Origin: Maribacter algarum (ex Lu et al. 2025) (nom. illeg.)
Lineage (GTDB): Bacteria; Bacteroidota; Bacteroidia; Flavobacteriales; Flavobacteriaceae
NCBI GenBank assembly: GCA_947495915.1
Contig: CANMAW010000010.1
Coordinates: forward strand, 1-64,000
Direction of reading: 5' to 3'
Length of the DNA stretch: 64,000 bases
Below, piece by piece: positions 31,614-39,833 of this stretch (its first letter is position 1; each line of letters starts with the position of its first letter). The notes beneath the pieces were generated by a model. It worked only from the letters and a program-made list of their open reading frames with translations, did not search any database and was not told the origin of the DNA. The position numbers and the translations under genes are program-made.

Positions 31614-32507
31614 TTAGTTTTTGTTTCTTGGATGCGCGGTCAAATGAACTTTTTTGAGCTCTGCAATACTATTATGTGTATAAACTTGTGTAGAGGCCAA
31701 ACTTGAATGACCCAACAACTCTTTAACCGAGTTTAAATCTGCACCTTTATTTAGTAAGTGTGTAGCGAACGTGTGCCTCAAAATATGCGGGCTTTTCTTA
31801 ACCTTGCTCGATACCTGACTAAGATACCTATTTATAACTCTATATACAAGAGTTTCGTATATCTTAGCTCCAGATTTAACCAAGAAAACATTAGAAACTT
31901 CAACCACTCTCTCTAACTCTTTACGCTTATTTAGATATGCTACATATAGAAGCTTCGTTGTTTGTAGCAGCGGTAAAATTCGCTCTTTACTTCTTTTTCC
32001 TAAAACCTTAATCGTATTTCTATTCAAATCTACATCCGCTAGCTTCAAATTAACCATTTCTGCTCTTCGCATCCCTGTTGTATACAATAACTCGATAATC
32101 AACTGATCACGACAACCTTCAAAATCATCACTAAACTGAATTTGTCGTAATACCGTTTCCATTTCAGTCTCAGAAAACGGCACCTCAACTTTCTTAGGAG
32201 TCTTAAGCGCTTTATGCTTCGACAATGGATTACTATCAACAACACCAATCTGTTGAAGAAATCGATAATACGATTTTAATGAAGCTACTTTTCTATTAAT
32301 ACTTCGATTTGAAATTTCAAGATCTACCATACTCACAATCCAACTTCGAATTTGAGCATATACCGCCTGATCAATTGAAGAAACATCAAATTGACTTTTA
32401 CAATACTCCGCAAACGATTCTACATCTCTCTTATAAGCATTAACCGTATGCTCTGAGTAGTTTTTCTCTAATGACAAGTAAGTAACAAAAGCAGTAATTG
32501 ATGACAT
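31614..32507 (-). CDS. xerC: Tyrosine recombinase XerC
   Basis: A 297-residue site-specific recombinase for chromosome dimer resolution. The N-terminal SAM-like core-binding domain (residues 1-85) is followed by a catalytic domain with the Arg in TTGMRRAEM, HILRHTFATHLL (His-x-x-Arg), LLGHSS (second His) and the nucleophile Tyr in STQVYTH. The genomic setting (core genes, no att repeats) favours a housekeeping XerC over a phage integrase. A TAnnTTTG box (TAACTTTG) ends only 4 nt before the ATG, so the message may be leaderless. Confidence 0.93.
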   Translation of the reverse strand: MSSITAFVTYLSLEKNYSEHTVNAYKRDVESFAEYCKSQFDVSSIDQAVYAQIRSWIVSMVDLEISNRSINRKVASLKSYYRFLQQIGVVDSNPLSKHKALKTPKKVEVPFSETEMETVLRQIQFSDDFEGCRDQLIIELLYTTGMRRAEMVNLKLADVDLNRNTIKVLGKRSKERILPLLQTTKLLYVAYLNKRKELERVVEVSNVFLVKSGAKIYETLVYRVINRYLSQVSSKVKKSPHILRHTFATHLLNKGADLNSVKELLGHSSLASTQVYTHNSIAELKKVHLTAHPRNKN

Positions 32508-32511
32508 TACC

Positions 32512-32519
32512 CAAAGTTA
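32512..32519 (-). promoter_or_regulatory. -7 box immediately before xerC
   Basis: TAACTTTG on the minus strand matches TAnnTTTG and ends 4 nt before the xerC ATG. No TTG is seen at -33. If it is used, transcription starts at or next to the start codon. Confidence 0.35.
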
Positions 32520-32562
32520 ATAAAGTTTAAACTGGTACGCACACCTTCAGAAAACTCAAAAC

Positions 32563-32592
32563 AAAAAAAAATCTCGCTGCTAGCGAGATTTT
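32563..32592 (-). terminator. Terminator of rpsU
   Basis: A perfect 11-bp stem (32568-32578 with 32582-32592, AAAATCTCGCT/AGCGAGATTTT) with a 3-nt loop, followed on the minus strand by eight U (32570-32563). It separates rpsU from xerC. Confidence 0.9.
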
Positions 32593-32620
32593 AATATTTT
32601 GAATACAAGAGTTATTAGAT

Positions 32621-32815
32621 TTAGATTTCTTCTTGATCTCTTAATCCTTGAATATATTCAGCTTTTTGAATCTGAGCTCTTCGAGCTACTGAAGGTTTTG
32701 TAAATGCTTGTCGCTTACGCAATTGACGCATTGTACCAGTTTTATCGAACTTTCGCTTGAAGCGCTTTAAAGCTCTATCGATGTTTTCTCCTTCTTTAAT
32801 TGGTATTATTAACAT
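32621..32815 (-). CDS. rpsU: 30S ribosomal protein bS21
   Basis: A 64-residue basic small-subunit protein (MLIIPIKEGENIDRALKRFK; RRAQIQKAEYIQGLR). In the Flavobacterium johnsoniae ribosome bS21, with bS18 and bS6, hides the 16S anti-Shine-Dalgarno tail; I recall Tyr54 as a contact residue, and residue 54 here is Tyr. The gene is monocistronic: it has its own consensus promoter and a strong terminator. Unlike its neighbours it is preceded by an 11-nt perfect anti-SD complement, consistent with autoregulation by ribosomes lacking bS21. Confidence 0.97.
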   Translation of the reverse strand: MLIIPIKEGENIDRALKRFKRKFDKTGTMRQLRKRQAFTKPSVARRAQIQKAEYIQGLRDQEEI

Positions 32816-32823
32816 GGGCTACA

Positions 32824-32834
32824 ACCTCCTTTCT
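32824..32834 (-). promoter_or_regulatory. Unusually strong Shine-Dalgarno sequence of rpsU
   Basis: The minus strand reads AGAAAGGAGGT, ending 8 nt before the ATG. It is an exact complement of ACCTCCTTTCT, the 3' tail of flavobacterial 16S rRNA. No other gene in the window that I inspected has a comparable site. Confidence 0.9.
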
Positions 32835-32850
32835 TTAGTGATTAGGGCTG

Positions 32851-32880
32851 CAAAGATATAAACTAATTTACAACCTGCAA
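32851..32880 (-). promoter_or_regulatory. Promoter of rpsU
   Basis: TTG (32880-32878), 19 nt, then TATCTTTG (32858-32851) on the minus strand: a full match to the Bacteroidota promoter. It predicts a leader of about 30 nt that contains the Shine-Dalgarno sequence. Confidence 0.7.
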
Positions 32881-32943
32881 CCAAATTGCAATAAATATGT
32901 TTAGTAACTCAAAAGACTCTTATTCAGTTCTTTTAAATTTCAA

Positions 32944-34116
32944 TTATTCATTAGCAGATTTGTATTCCTTTTTATCAATAACAATTTTAGCAATTATCTC
33001 TCGAAGAATCTCCGAAGTACCACCGCCAATTGGTCCGAGCCTACTATCTCGTAGAAGTCTTGCCATCGGATAGTCTTCAATATAACCATATCCTCCTAAA
33101 AATTGTAAGCAATCATAAGCAACCTCATCAGCCATTTTTGTTGATCTTAATTTTGAAATTGTAGCCTCTTTAACAACATATTGACCTTGACTCATTTTAT
33201 AAGTCACAGCATAATTATACTCTCGACACATTTCCATATCAGCATATCTATCAACAATACGATGCCTTAATGCCTGATACTGATTTATTGATTTACCAAA
33301 AGCCTCTCTTTCAGACATATATTGCAATGCATAATCGAGCGCGTACTCTGCCCGAGCATGGGCATTTACACCCATAACAAGACGCTCTAAAGCAAAAGCC
33401 TGCATGATATAAATAAAACCCTTTCCTTCTTCGCCCAACACATTCTCTACAGGCACTTCTACATTATCAAAAGCCAATTCAGCTGTATCTGAAGCTCTCC
33501 AACCAAGCTTATTCAACTTACTAGCAGAAACACCCTTACTTTTACTATCAACCACCATCATAGTGATTCCTTTATTCCCCGCACCAGGATCAGTTTTAGC
33601 CGCCACTACCATATAGTCACAATAAACACCATTAGTAATGAATGTTTTTGAACCATTAAGAACATATTTATCTCCTTTTTTAACTGCTGTTGTTCGCATT
33701 CCAGCAACATCACTTCCTCCAAAAGGCTCACTAACGGCCAAACATCCTATCTTTTCACCTGAAACACTTGGTTGCAAATATTTCTTTCTAGTCTCAAGAC
33801 TAGCATTTTTATTCAAATGGGTCATTGCCAAATAAGCATGAGCCCACATTGCAGCGGCAAAACCACCAGAATTAACCTTTTGCAGCTCTTCTAAAAACAC
33901 GATCGTATAAAATAAATCTAACCCTAATCCGCCATCAGTTTCAGGTATCGCTAAACCAAAATAACCCATTTCACCAAACTTTTGCCAAATGAATCGATCT
34001 ATGGTTCCTGTCTCCTCCCATTTCTCAATATGCGGAACAACCTCCTTCTTTAAAAATTCTTTTAAACTTTCTCTAAATAATTGATGTTCTTCACTGAAGT
34101 ACATGCTTTCGGACAT
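32944..34116 (-). CDS. Acyl-CoA dehydrogenase
   Basis: A 390-residue FAD flavoprotein that oxidises an acyl-CoA to its 2-enoyl-CoA. FAD/substrate motifs: CLAVSEPFGGSDVAGM, FITNGVYCDYMVV, and QFLGGYGY. The catalytic Glu of the medium/short-chain enzymes (YEGT near the C-terminus) is replaced by GGGT, while the sequence FALERLVMG has the Glu-Arg used by long-chain and isovaleryl-CoA enzymes as catalytic base. It is therefore closer to that branch; chain length cannot be told. Last gene of a three-gene group, 9 bases after the helix-hairpin-helix gene. Confidence 0.93.
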   Translation of the reverse strand: MSESMYFSEEHQLFRESLKEFLKKEVVPHIEKWEETGTIDRFIWQKFGEMGYFGLAIPETDGGLGLDLFYTIVFLEELQKVNSGGFAAAMWAHAYLAMTHLNKNASLETRKKYLQPSVSGEKIGCLAVSEPFGGSDVAGMRTTAVKKGDKYVLNGSKTFITNGVYCDYMVVAAKTDPGAGNKGITMMVVDSKSKGVSASKLNKLGWRASDTAELAFDNVEVPVENVLGEEGKGFIYIMQAFALERLVMGVNAHARAEYALDYALQYMSEREAFGKSINQYQALRHRIVDRYADMEMCREYNYAVTYKMSQGQYVVKEATISKLRSTKMADEVAYDCLQFLGGYGYIEDYPMARLLRDSRLGPIGGGTSEILREIIAKIVIDKKEYKSANE

Positions 34117-34125
34117 AATATTTTT

Positions 34126-35019
34126 TTAGAATGATAAATACAATTTCAACACTTGAAACTTTTCTATTGGACAACCCTCAAGTCGTCTAAGCTCTGATAA
34201 TGAATTAATTTTATTTTCATTACGATATTCAATAATAGAATTTGCAAATTTATCATTGATATACAGCAAGTTACGCAATTCATTATACGACGCCCAAGTT
34301 ACATTTATTTTTTTGATTTCAGGAGGATTTTCAACTACAAATTTATCTAATATTTTACTTACCACCAGTGAATCAACGCCATAGACATGATATAATTGTT
34401 CGTTTACTAAAAATCCTCCAAGGTGATCTCTGAACTTTATAATTCTTCGCGATAACACATCACCGATACCCCTCACAACTTTCAAGTCTTCAGCACTTGC
34501 ATCATTTATATTACTCCATACTTTTTTTGAGAATAATTTTGAAGAGTTCTTAGACAGCTTTAAACCTTTGGGTTTAACTGTCTTTACAATGTGCTTCCTA
34601 TTTTTTGTCCACTCTGGAAATTTGAAATACGGCGCAATTTCGTTCAATAATGAGTCAGACACCTGTGTGACTTTTTGAAATTCTTCTGATGAGTTCACAT
34701 AGTTATTTAGGGCTCTAAATTCATGTAAACGATCAATTTCAACAACCGACATACCAAGCTCATAACCTTTAAAATCTGAAATATAATTTGGATTAAAGGG
34801 AAAAATCTTTAAAACGTTTTGCTGAATTGCTTTTTGTTTTAAAGTATCAATTTGTTTTTGAAGTTCTTTGTCAACTAAAAAATGATTACCACTATCATTT
34901 TTTGGAAAGAATCGTAGGGCGCTAAAACCTAATTGCACTACAACAACTAACAGTAGCAAAAAGAAAATCCCACTTCGTTCTTGTTTATTGAACTTAAAGT
35001 GGGATCGTATTTTTTTCAA
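34126..35019 (-). CDS. Helix-hairpin-helix (ComEA-like) membrane-anchored protein
   Basis: A 297-residue protein. N-terminal FNKQERSGIFFLLLLVVVVQLGF gives a single membrane anchor at about residues 17-35. Three helix-hairpin-helix style DNA-binding segments follow: around 85-100 (FKGYELGMSVVEIDRL), around 175-200 (VRGIGDVLSRRIIKFRDHLGGF) and near the C-terminus (SLSELRRLEGCPIEKFQVL). The only suitable start is TTG at 35019; the start MKKIRSHFKFNKQERSG agrees with homologues. A role in DNA binding at the envelope is inferred. It starts 8 bases after the symporter stop. Confidence 0.8.
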   Translation of the reverse strand: MKKIRSHFKFNKQERSGIFFLLLLVVVVQLGFSALRFFPKNDSGNHFLVDKELQKQIDTLKQKAIQQNVLKIFPFNPNYISDFKGYELGMSVVEIDRLHEFRALNNYVNSSEEFQKVTQVSDSLLNEIAPYFKFPEWTKNRKHIVKTVKPKGLKLSKNSSKLFSKKVWSNINDASAEDLKVVRGIGDVLSRRIIKFRDHLGGFLVNEQLYHVYGVDSLVVSKILDKFVVENPPEIKKINVTWASYNELRNLLYINDKFANSIIEYRNENKINSLSELRRLEGCPIEKFQVLKLYLSF

Positions 35020-35027
35020 GATTCAGA

Positions 35028-36641
35028 TTATTTACCCATTGTTTTGATTGCTTCCAAATATCTATTTAACTCCTCTTTTACCTTTGGAAATAGAATTAAT
35101 AGACCAATCATATTTGGAAAAACTAAAGCCAAAATCATAGCATCTGAGAATGCAAAAACAGCCCCCATTGAAGCTGAAGCTCCAATAATTATAAATGCGA
35201 TAAATAAAACCTTATAACACATGTCGGCAGCCCTACTTCTTCCGAAAAGATATTTCCAAGATTGTAAACCGTAGTACGACCAAGATATCATTGTAGAAAT
35301 TGCAAAAAGTAACACAGCTAAAGTTAACACATAAGGAAACCAAGGAATAACTGATTGAAAAGCCATAGAGGTTAAGGTAACACCTCCAACATTCGCTCCA
35401 TCAACAAGCACCTGACCTGCACCATCACCCCCATATTCAAATGCACCTCCACTATTGAAAAAGATAATTACCAAAGCTGTCATTGTACAAATCACCACGG
35501 TATCAATAAAGGGCTCTAAAAGCGCTACAATTCCCTCACTCGCCGAATATTTGGTTTTTACTGCAGAATGAGCAATAGCAGCTGAACCAGCACCGGCCTC
35601 ATTTGAAAATACTGCTCTTCTAAAACCAACAATCAACACCCCAAACAAGCCACCCAAGCCCGCTTCTGGCGTAAAGGCACCTTTAAAAATTAGTCCGAAG
35701 GCATCATCTATATATGAAAAATTTGCAAAAATAACGACCAAACAAGCTAACGCATAGATACCAGCCATAAATGGAACTACCTTTTCAGTAACTTGTGCAA
35801 TTCGTTTTATACCTCCAATTATCACTATACCAACAATAATTGCAAGTACAACCCCGATTACAAATCCTGATGACCCGCCTTCAAGACCCATCATTCCAAT
35901 AAGTTGTTCTGCAGCTTGATTTGACTGTACTGCATTACCTCCACCAAAAGAAGCACCTACACAAAGAATAGCGAATACTACCGCTAAAGCTTTTCCTAAT
36001 CCTGTAAAACCTCTTTCTTTTAATCCTCTAGATAAATAATACATAGGCCCACCGTACACAGTACCGTCTTCACCTACATCTCTATATTGAACACCTAAGG
36101 TACATTCTACAAATTTTGTAGACATACTTAAGAGGCCACATAAAATCATCCAAAAAGTAGCACCAGGTCCACCAATTGCAATTGCCAATGCCACACCGGC
36201 TATATTTCCTAAACCTACTGTACCTGATACAGCGGTTGCCAAGGCTTGAAAGTGACTTACCTCTCCTTCTTCTGCTTCATCTCTAATTGTATGTGGTATA
36301 TCTCCATCAACAACATTCAATTCAGTCTTCTCAACACCATGACCATCAGGCGACTCAACATCATCATATTTTCCACGAACCACATTAATAGCCAACGGAA
36401 ACTTTCTAATATTAATAAAACCAAAATAAAGTGTAAAAAAGGTTGCGCCTAGCACCAGAATAATAACTACAAGAGGAATACCTGTACCTGGCACTTGCCA
36501 AAAAACAATACCTTCCCAAACTGCTGTTATTGGTTCAAACCAAGCATTTATTCTTTCATCAATGCCCATTTCAGAATTGTCTTGAGCAAAGGTTAAAACA
36601 GGTAATAAAAGAGTAAAAAGGGTAAGAAGTTTATACTTCAT
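35028..36641 (-). CDS. Sodium:alanine symporter family protein (AGCS)
   Basis: A 537-residue inner-membrane Na+/amino acid symporter with about 10-11 membrane segments. Family motifs: [60 protein letters not shown] (each quoted in part). The N-terminus carries an extra cleavable-looking signal peptide ([20 protein letters not shown]) before the usual first segment, and a long acidic loop at about residues 90-130. First gene of the group with the HhH and acyl-CoA dehydrogenase genes. Substrate is inferred as alanine or glycine from the family. Confidence 0.92.
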   Translation of the reverse strand: MKYKLLTLFTLLLPVLTFAQDNSEMGIDERINAWFEPITAVWEGIVFWQVPGTGIPLVVIILVLGATFFTLYFGFINIRKFPLAINVVRGKYDDVESPDGHGVEKTELNVVDGDIPHTIRDEAEEGEVSHFQALATAVSGTVGLGNIAGVALAIAIGGPGATFWMILCGLLSMSTKFVECTLGVQYRDVGEDGTVYGGPMYYLSRGLKERGFTGLGKALAVVFAILCVGASFGGGNAVQSNQAAEQLIGMMGLEGGSSGFVIGVVLAIIVGIVIIGGIKRIAQVTEKVVPFMAGIYALACLVVIFANFSYIDDAFGLIFKGAFTPEAGLGGLFGVLIVGFRRAVFSNEAGAGSAAIAHSAVKTKYSASEGIVALLEPFIDTVVICTMTALVIIFFNSGGAFEYGGDGAGQVLVDGANVGGVTLTSMAFQSVIPWFPYVLTLAVLLFAISTMISWSYYGLQSWKYLFGRSRAADMCYKVLFIAFIIIGASASMGAVFAFSDAMILALVFPNMIGLLILFPKVKEELNRYLEAIKTMGK

Positions 36642-36731
36642 AATTTGAGTTTTGGTTTGAGTTTAATAGTTTGTCGGCCGGCAATATCCTAAAAATAAGC
36701 AACACAATCAAGCAATAATGTTAAATTAACG

Positions 36732-37739
36732 TTAGTCGATATGAAACATCTTGTTCAATTTCTGAATCTGTTCGGGGCGACCAAGAACGATAACCTTACT
36801 TTTTGGCAACAATTGTAGATCGGCTTCAGGATTGATTATATATTCTCCATCAGGATCAATATATCCTATTATCGTGCAACCCGTTCTTCTTCTTAAATCT
36901 AAGTCACGCAATGAGTTACAATCTACTTGATCAGAAAAATCTTCAATTGCAACTTCTTCAAGATTAGTAGTATGAACTCCTTCCATAGATAATTTATCCA
37001 TAAAAGTTATTAAATCGGGCATTACGACTAAAGATGCCATATGATCACCACCAATTTTATCTGGCATAATAACCTTATCAGCACCTGCCAAGAACAATTT
37101 TTTCTGTGAAGTTGCTAAAGAAGCTCTGCTTATTATAAAAAGTTTTTGATTCAATTGCCTGGCAGAAAGCACAACGAATAGATTTGCAGCATCATCTGGC
37201 ATCGCAGTTATCAAATATTTAGCTCTACTAATACCTGCCTCTTCTAAAATTGAATCTTCATTTGCATCTCCTTCTACAAACAATATATCATTTTCATGTT
37301 TTTCAATAATATCTTTGTTTTTTTCAATGACTACAAATGGGCGCTTATAGGCAATTAGTCTTTCTGCAGCCTGCATTCCGTTTCTACCATAACCACATAT
37401 AACCACATGGTTTGACAAACTGTTAATTTTGTTTTTCACTTTTTTAATTTTTAAAAGTTGTAGCGAACTTCTACCCAGCAAATATTCTGTTAATACAGAA
37501 ATAGCAAAACCTAAAATAAAAACACTTGCAACAATTAGAATAATAGTAAAAACCTTAGAAGCATCATCTAAAGGTTGAACTTCTTTAAACCCTACCGTTG
37601 CCATGGTAATTATTGTCATATACAAGGCGTCAATCCAAGTATACCCTGAAATATACCGGTAACCCAAAGTACCAAACAACACCACCGTTAACATTAAAGA
37701 TAGCGCAACATATAATTTTGATCGAGACAGTTTAACCAT
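36732..37739 (-). CDS. Two-TM potassium channel-type protein with TrkA-N (RCK) domain
   Basis: A 335-residue inner-membrane protein. Two membrane segments (about 9-28 and 62-90) flank a pore loop reading MTIITMATVGFKEVQPL, where a canonical K+ filter has TVGYG. A TrkA-N/RCK Rossmann domain follows (VVICGYGRNGMQAAERL, about 111-127), then a TrkA-C domain (about 250-330). It resembles MthK-like ligand-gated channels. With Lys in place of the second filter Gly, ion selectivity is uncertain. It begins 2 bases after the PspC gene stop, in one operon. Confidence 0.88.
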   Translation of the reverse strand: MVKLSRSKLYVALSLMLTVVLFGTLGYRYISGYTWIDALYMTIITMATVGFKEVQPLDDASKVFTIILIVASVFILGFAISVLTEYLLGRSSLQLLKIKKVKNKINSLSNHVVICGYGRNGMQAAERLIAYKRPFVVIEKNKDIIEKHENDILFVEGDANEDSILEEAGISRAKYLITAMPDDAANLFVVLSARQLNQKLFIISRASLATSQKKLFLAGADKVIMPDKIGGDHMASLVVMPDLITFMDKLSMEGVHTTNLEEVAIEDFSDQVDCNSLRDLDLRRRTGCTIIGYIDPDGEYIINPEADLQLLPKSKVIVLGRPEQIQKLNKMFHID

Positions 37740-37741
37740 AT

Positions 37742-37969
37742 TTAAAGATCAAAAACGGAAGTTCTTTTAGTATAAATCAAATCTTTAATTTTAAGCCAAA
37801 ATGCTAAAAACAAATACAAAGCAAAACCAAAACCAATTGTAACAAACGTGAGGTATATAAATGAAGTTCTAACTACTCTAGCGCGAATTCCTAAACGCTC
37901 AGCAATTCTACGACAAACCTCAAAACCTCTTTTTTGAAAATAATACAATATGGTATAGAAGAAATTCAT
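37742..37969 (-). CDS. PspC domain family protein
   Basis: A 75-residue small membrane protein: FYTILYYFQKRGFEVCRRIAERLGIRARVVRTSFIYL, then a membrane segment (TFVTIGFGFALYLFLAFWL). This is the flavobacterial single-domain PspC form; PspC proteins act at the membrane in envelope-stress responses elsewhere, but the role here is unknown. It lies between DUF2851 and the channel gene with gaps of 18 and 2 bases. Confidence 0.85.
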   Translation of the reverse strand: MNFFYTILYYFQKRGFEVCRRIAERLGIRARVVRTSFIYLTFVTIGFGFALYLFLAFWLKIKDLIYTKRTSVFDL

Positions 37970-37987
37970 GCACTAAAATTAGTCATT

Positions 37988-39262
37988 TCACTGCAATAAT
38001 GAATTACCTATCGCACATTCTAAACATCTATTTTTAGAACAATATTCATTATAAAGTTGTAAAATTCCTTGAGATTCTTTTGCACTAATGATTTTTACTT
38101 CACAATTTTTAAATTTTGAAACAATATTATTTTGTTCGGGAAGAATATTCGAAGTAATTTGAGTTATCACATCATCAACAGCCCTACCCTGTTGTTTAAA
38201 ATAACAGAGTTTAATTGGAAGCACGGTATTAATAATGATTAAATCAATAAATTTCTTAGTTAGTTTTTTCTCACTAAACTTAGACACTTTGGCAAAAGTA
38301 AAGTGTGTTGACCAATAGTTACTAGCCTCACAGTTAAATAAATTGTATAAGTTTTCAATATCGGTAGCAGATATAACTTGCTCAAAAAGGCTTTGATTTT
38401 TGAAGTAAAGCATTGCTAATTGCGATAAGCGAATCGTAGGAAAATTTGAGGGGCGCAGCTTAAAAAAGTGCGGCTTAAATACACCTTCATTTGATAATTG
38501 AAATTTATGGGCTAAAAAGCGATACTCTTCTTGTAATTTTTCAAAATACGGATCTGAATTGGTTTCATCTGCTAATAAGTGAGACATGCCTAATAATAGA
38601 CTTTCAAGCTGCATCGAATTGGACTGCAATTTTCGAACAACAGAGAACGGAAGTGCTGCTGACAAACTCATAAACGATTCTGAATTTATCTTAAGCCCGA
38701 AGTTCTTCAGTAACATGGAGAACAACACCTGTTCCCAATCACCATTTGATTTTACTAAAAGTTCTAGAATTAAATTTGACTTTCGTTCAAGCCGCTCAAA
38801 AAACATACGCTCAACCCAACTATTGAAAACAAACTGTTCAATTTTACCAATGGATTTTTCACAGTTAATAAAACTATATTGATTTTTATCGAAGAGCTGC
38901 TGATACTCTTGCAACAAATTTACGGACACAAAAGATCTAAGTTCTAAAGTTGAAATTTCAGTACCATCTTTTCTAAAAACAGCAGTGTCATTTTCCCAAA
39001 CCACATGCAAAATAACATTATCGTAGGCAGCATCATGTTGGTGTTTATGTACATACCAGTCTGATGCTTTTACATGAATTTCGACATTACCAGCCCATAA
39101 CTGACCCGCAATGCTAATCTTAGCGTTAAAAAAATCAGGTCCAGAAAGATGATTATGCACCCCAGTATTAACAATACTTATGGAATCTCCGTCAGAAGAC
39201 ACCAATGTTTGTAACTGAAGTTTTTTATACTTCCAAATAAAATGAAGCAAGTCTTCTTGCAC
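37988..39262 (-). CDS. DUF2851 family protein
   Basis: A 424-residue cytoplasmic protein with GTG start (MQEDLLHFIWKYKKLQLQTL, the normal DUF2851 start). Conserved features: NTGVHNHLSGPDFFNAKI, GNVEIHVKASDWYVHKHQHD, YDNVILHVVWE. The C-terminus has a Cys cluster (CSKNRCLECAIGN). No activity is known for this Bacteroidota family; the conserved His/Asp residues could suggest an enzyme, but that is inference. First gene of the operon with PspC and the channel. Confidence 0.88.
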   Translation of the reverse strand: MQEDLLHFIWKYKKLQLQTLVSSDGDSISIVNTGVHNHLSGPDFFNAKISIAGQLWAGNVEIHVKASDWYVHKHQHDAAYDNVILHVVWENDTAVFRKDGTEISTLELRSFVSVNLLQEYQQLFDKNQYSFINCEKSIGKIEQFVFNSWVERMFFERLERKSNLILELLVKSNGDWEQVLFSMLLKNFGLKINSESFMSLSAALPFSVVRKLQSNSMQLESLLLGMSHLLADETNSDPYFEKLQEEYRFLAHKFQLSNEGVFKPHFFKLRPSNFPTIRLSQLAMLYFKNQSLFEQVISATDIENLYNLFNCEASNYWSTHFTFAKVSKFSEKKLTKKFIDLIIINTVLPIKLCYFKQQGRAVDDVITQITSNILPEQNNIVSKFKNCEVKIISAKESQGILQLYNEYCSKNRCLECAIGNSLLQ

Positions 39263-39341
39263 GACACACTTATTGATTAGTGATTCGTACTAAAGTAAGC
39301 TTAAAAAATAAAATGTAAGAAAAAACTTATTTGAAATTTAA

Positions 39342-39653
39342 CTATTCAGCAACCGCGCCTTCCCAATTCATAAAACCACCTTCTAAGTTATAGGTGTTTT
39401 CAAAACCAATGCTATTCATAATTGCACAAGCTTGCCCACTACGATTACCGCTTCGGCAATACACGTAATAGTTCTTTGATTTATCTAATTTCTGAAGTTC
39501 ATCTATAAACCCTTGACCTAAATAAATATCAATATGTGTTGCATTAGGGATGTAACCTTCTGCCACCTCATCATCGGTTCGCACATCTAGAATAAACGCG
39601 TTCTCATCTTTCTCTAATTGTTCCTCCCAAGATTCTTGTGATAAATCTGCCAT
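39342..39653 (-). CDS. Rhodanese-like domain protein
   Basis: A 103-residue single-domain cytoplasmic sulfurtransferase-type protein. ILDVRTDDEVAEGYIPNATHID gives the N-terminal signature, and the active-site loop YCRSGNRSG has the persulfide-forming Cys66. It has its own promoter candidate and lies divergent from the MarR operon. The physiological sulfur acceptor cannot be told. Confidence 0.92.
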   Translation of the reverse strand: MADLSQESWEEQLEKDENAFILDVRTDDEVAEGYIPNATHIDIYLGQGFIDELQKLDKSKNYYVYCRSGNRSGQACAIMNSIGFENTYNLEGGFMNWEGAVAE

Positions 39654-39696
39654 GTAATTTTCCTTTTAGTATCGTTTTTCTCGAATACGAGATCTT

Positions 39697-39725
39697 CAAA
39701 CTTATTTAGTACCTCAAAAATACAA
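39697..39725 (-). promoter_or_regulatory. Promoter of the rhodanese gene
   Basis: TTG (39725-39723), 18 nt, then TAAGTTTG (39704-39697) on the minus strand. A perfect TCTCG-AATA-CGAGA inverted repeat (39679-39692) lies right at the expected start site near 39691. Confidence 0.5.
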
Positions 39726-39729
39726 TATA

Positions 39730-39749
39730 TGTTGCAAAATATCACAACA
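39730..39749. promoter_or_regulatory. Candidate MarR-type operator
   Basis: TGTTG-N10-CAACA inverted repeat, 20 bp, between the two divergent promoters and next to the rhodanese -33 element. MarR proteins bind 16-20 bp palindromes in such places. This is inference from position and symmetry only. Confidence 0.3.
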
Positions 39750-39782
39750 CTTGATTTAACAAAAAATTAATTCAATTAAGTT

Positions 39783-39815
39783 TTGTAGTTCTAAGATTCC
39801 ATATACATTTGTATA
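39783..39815 (+). promoter_or_regulatory. Promoter of the marR operon with overlapping palindrome
   Basis: TTG (39783-39785), 18 nt, TACATTTG (39804-39811). The palindrome TATAC-ATTT-GTATA (39802-39815) covers the -7 box, and TTGTATA recurs at 39824-39830. This suggests autorepression. Confidence 0.5.
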
Positions 39816-39833
39816 CACAATTATTGTATAAAC

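Noticed and set aside
31614-32507. Tyrosine recombinase as sign of an integrated mobile element
   Set aside because: It lies among housekeeping genes with hpf and rpsU, with no att repeats or cargo; it fits XerC.
36671-36684. GC-rich near-palindrome TTGTCGGCCGGCAA between the channel and symporter genes
   Set aside because: 12 of 14 positions are symmetric, but there is no U-run, no clear promoter overlap and no second copy; too little to call.
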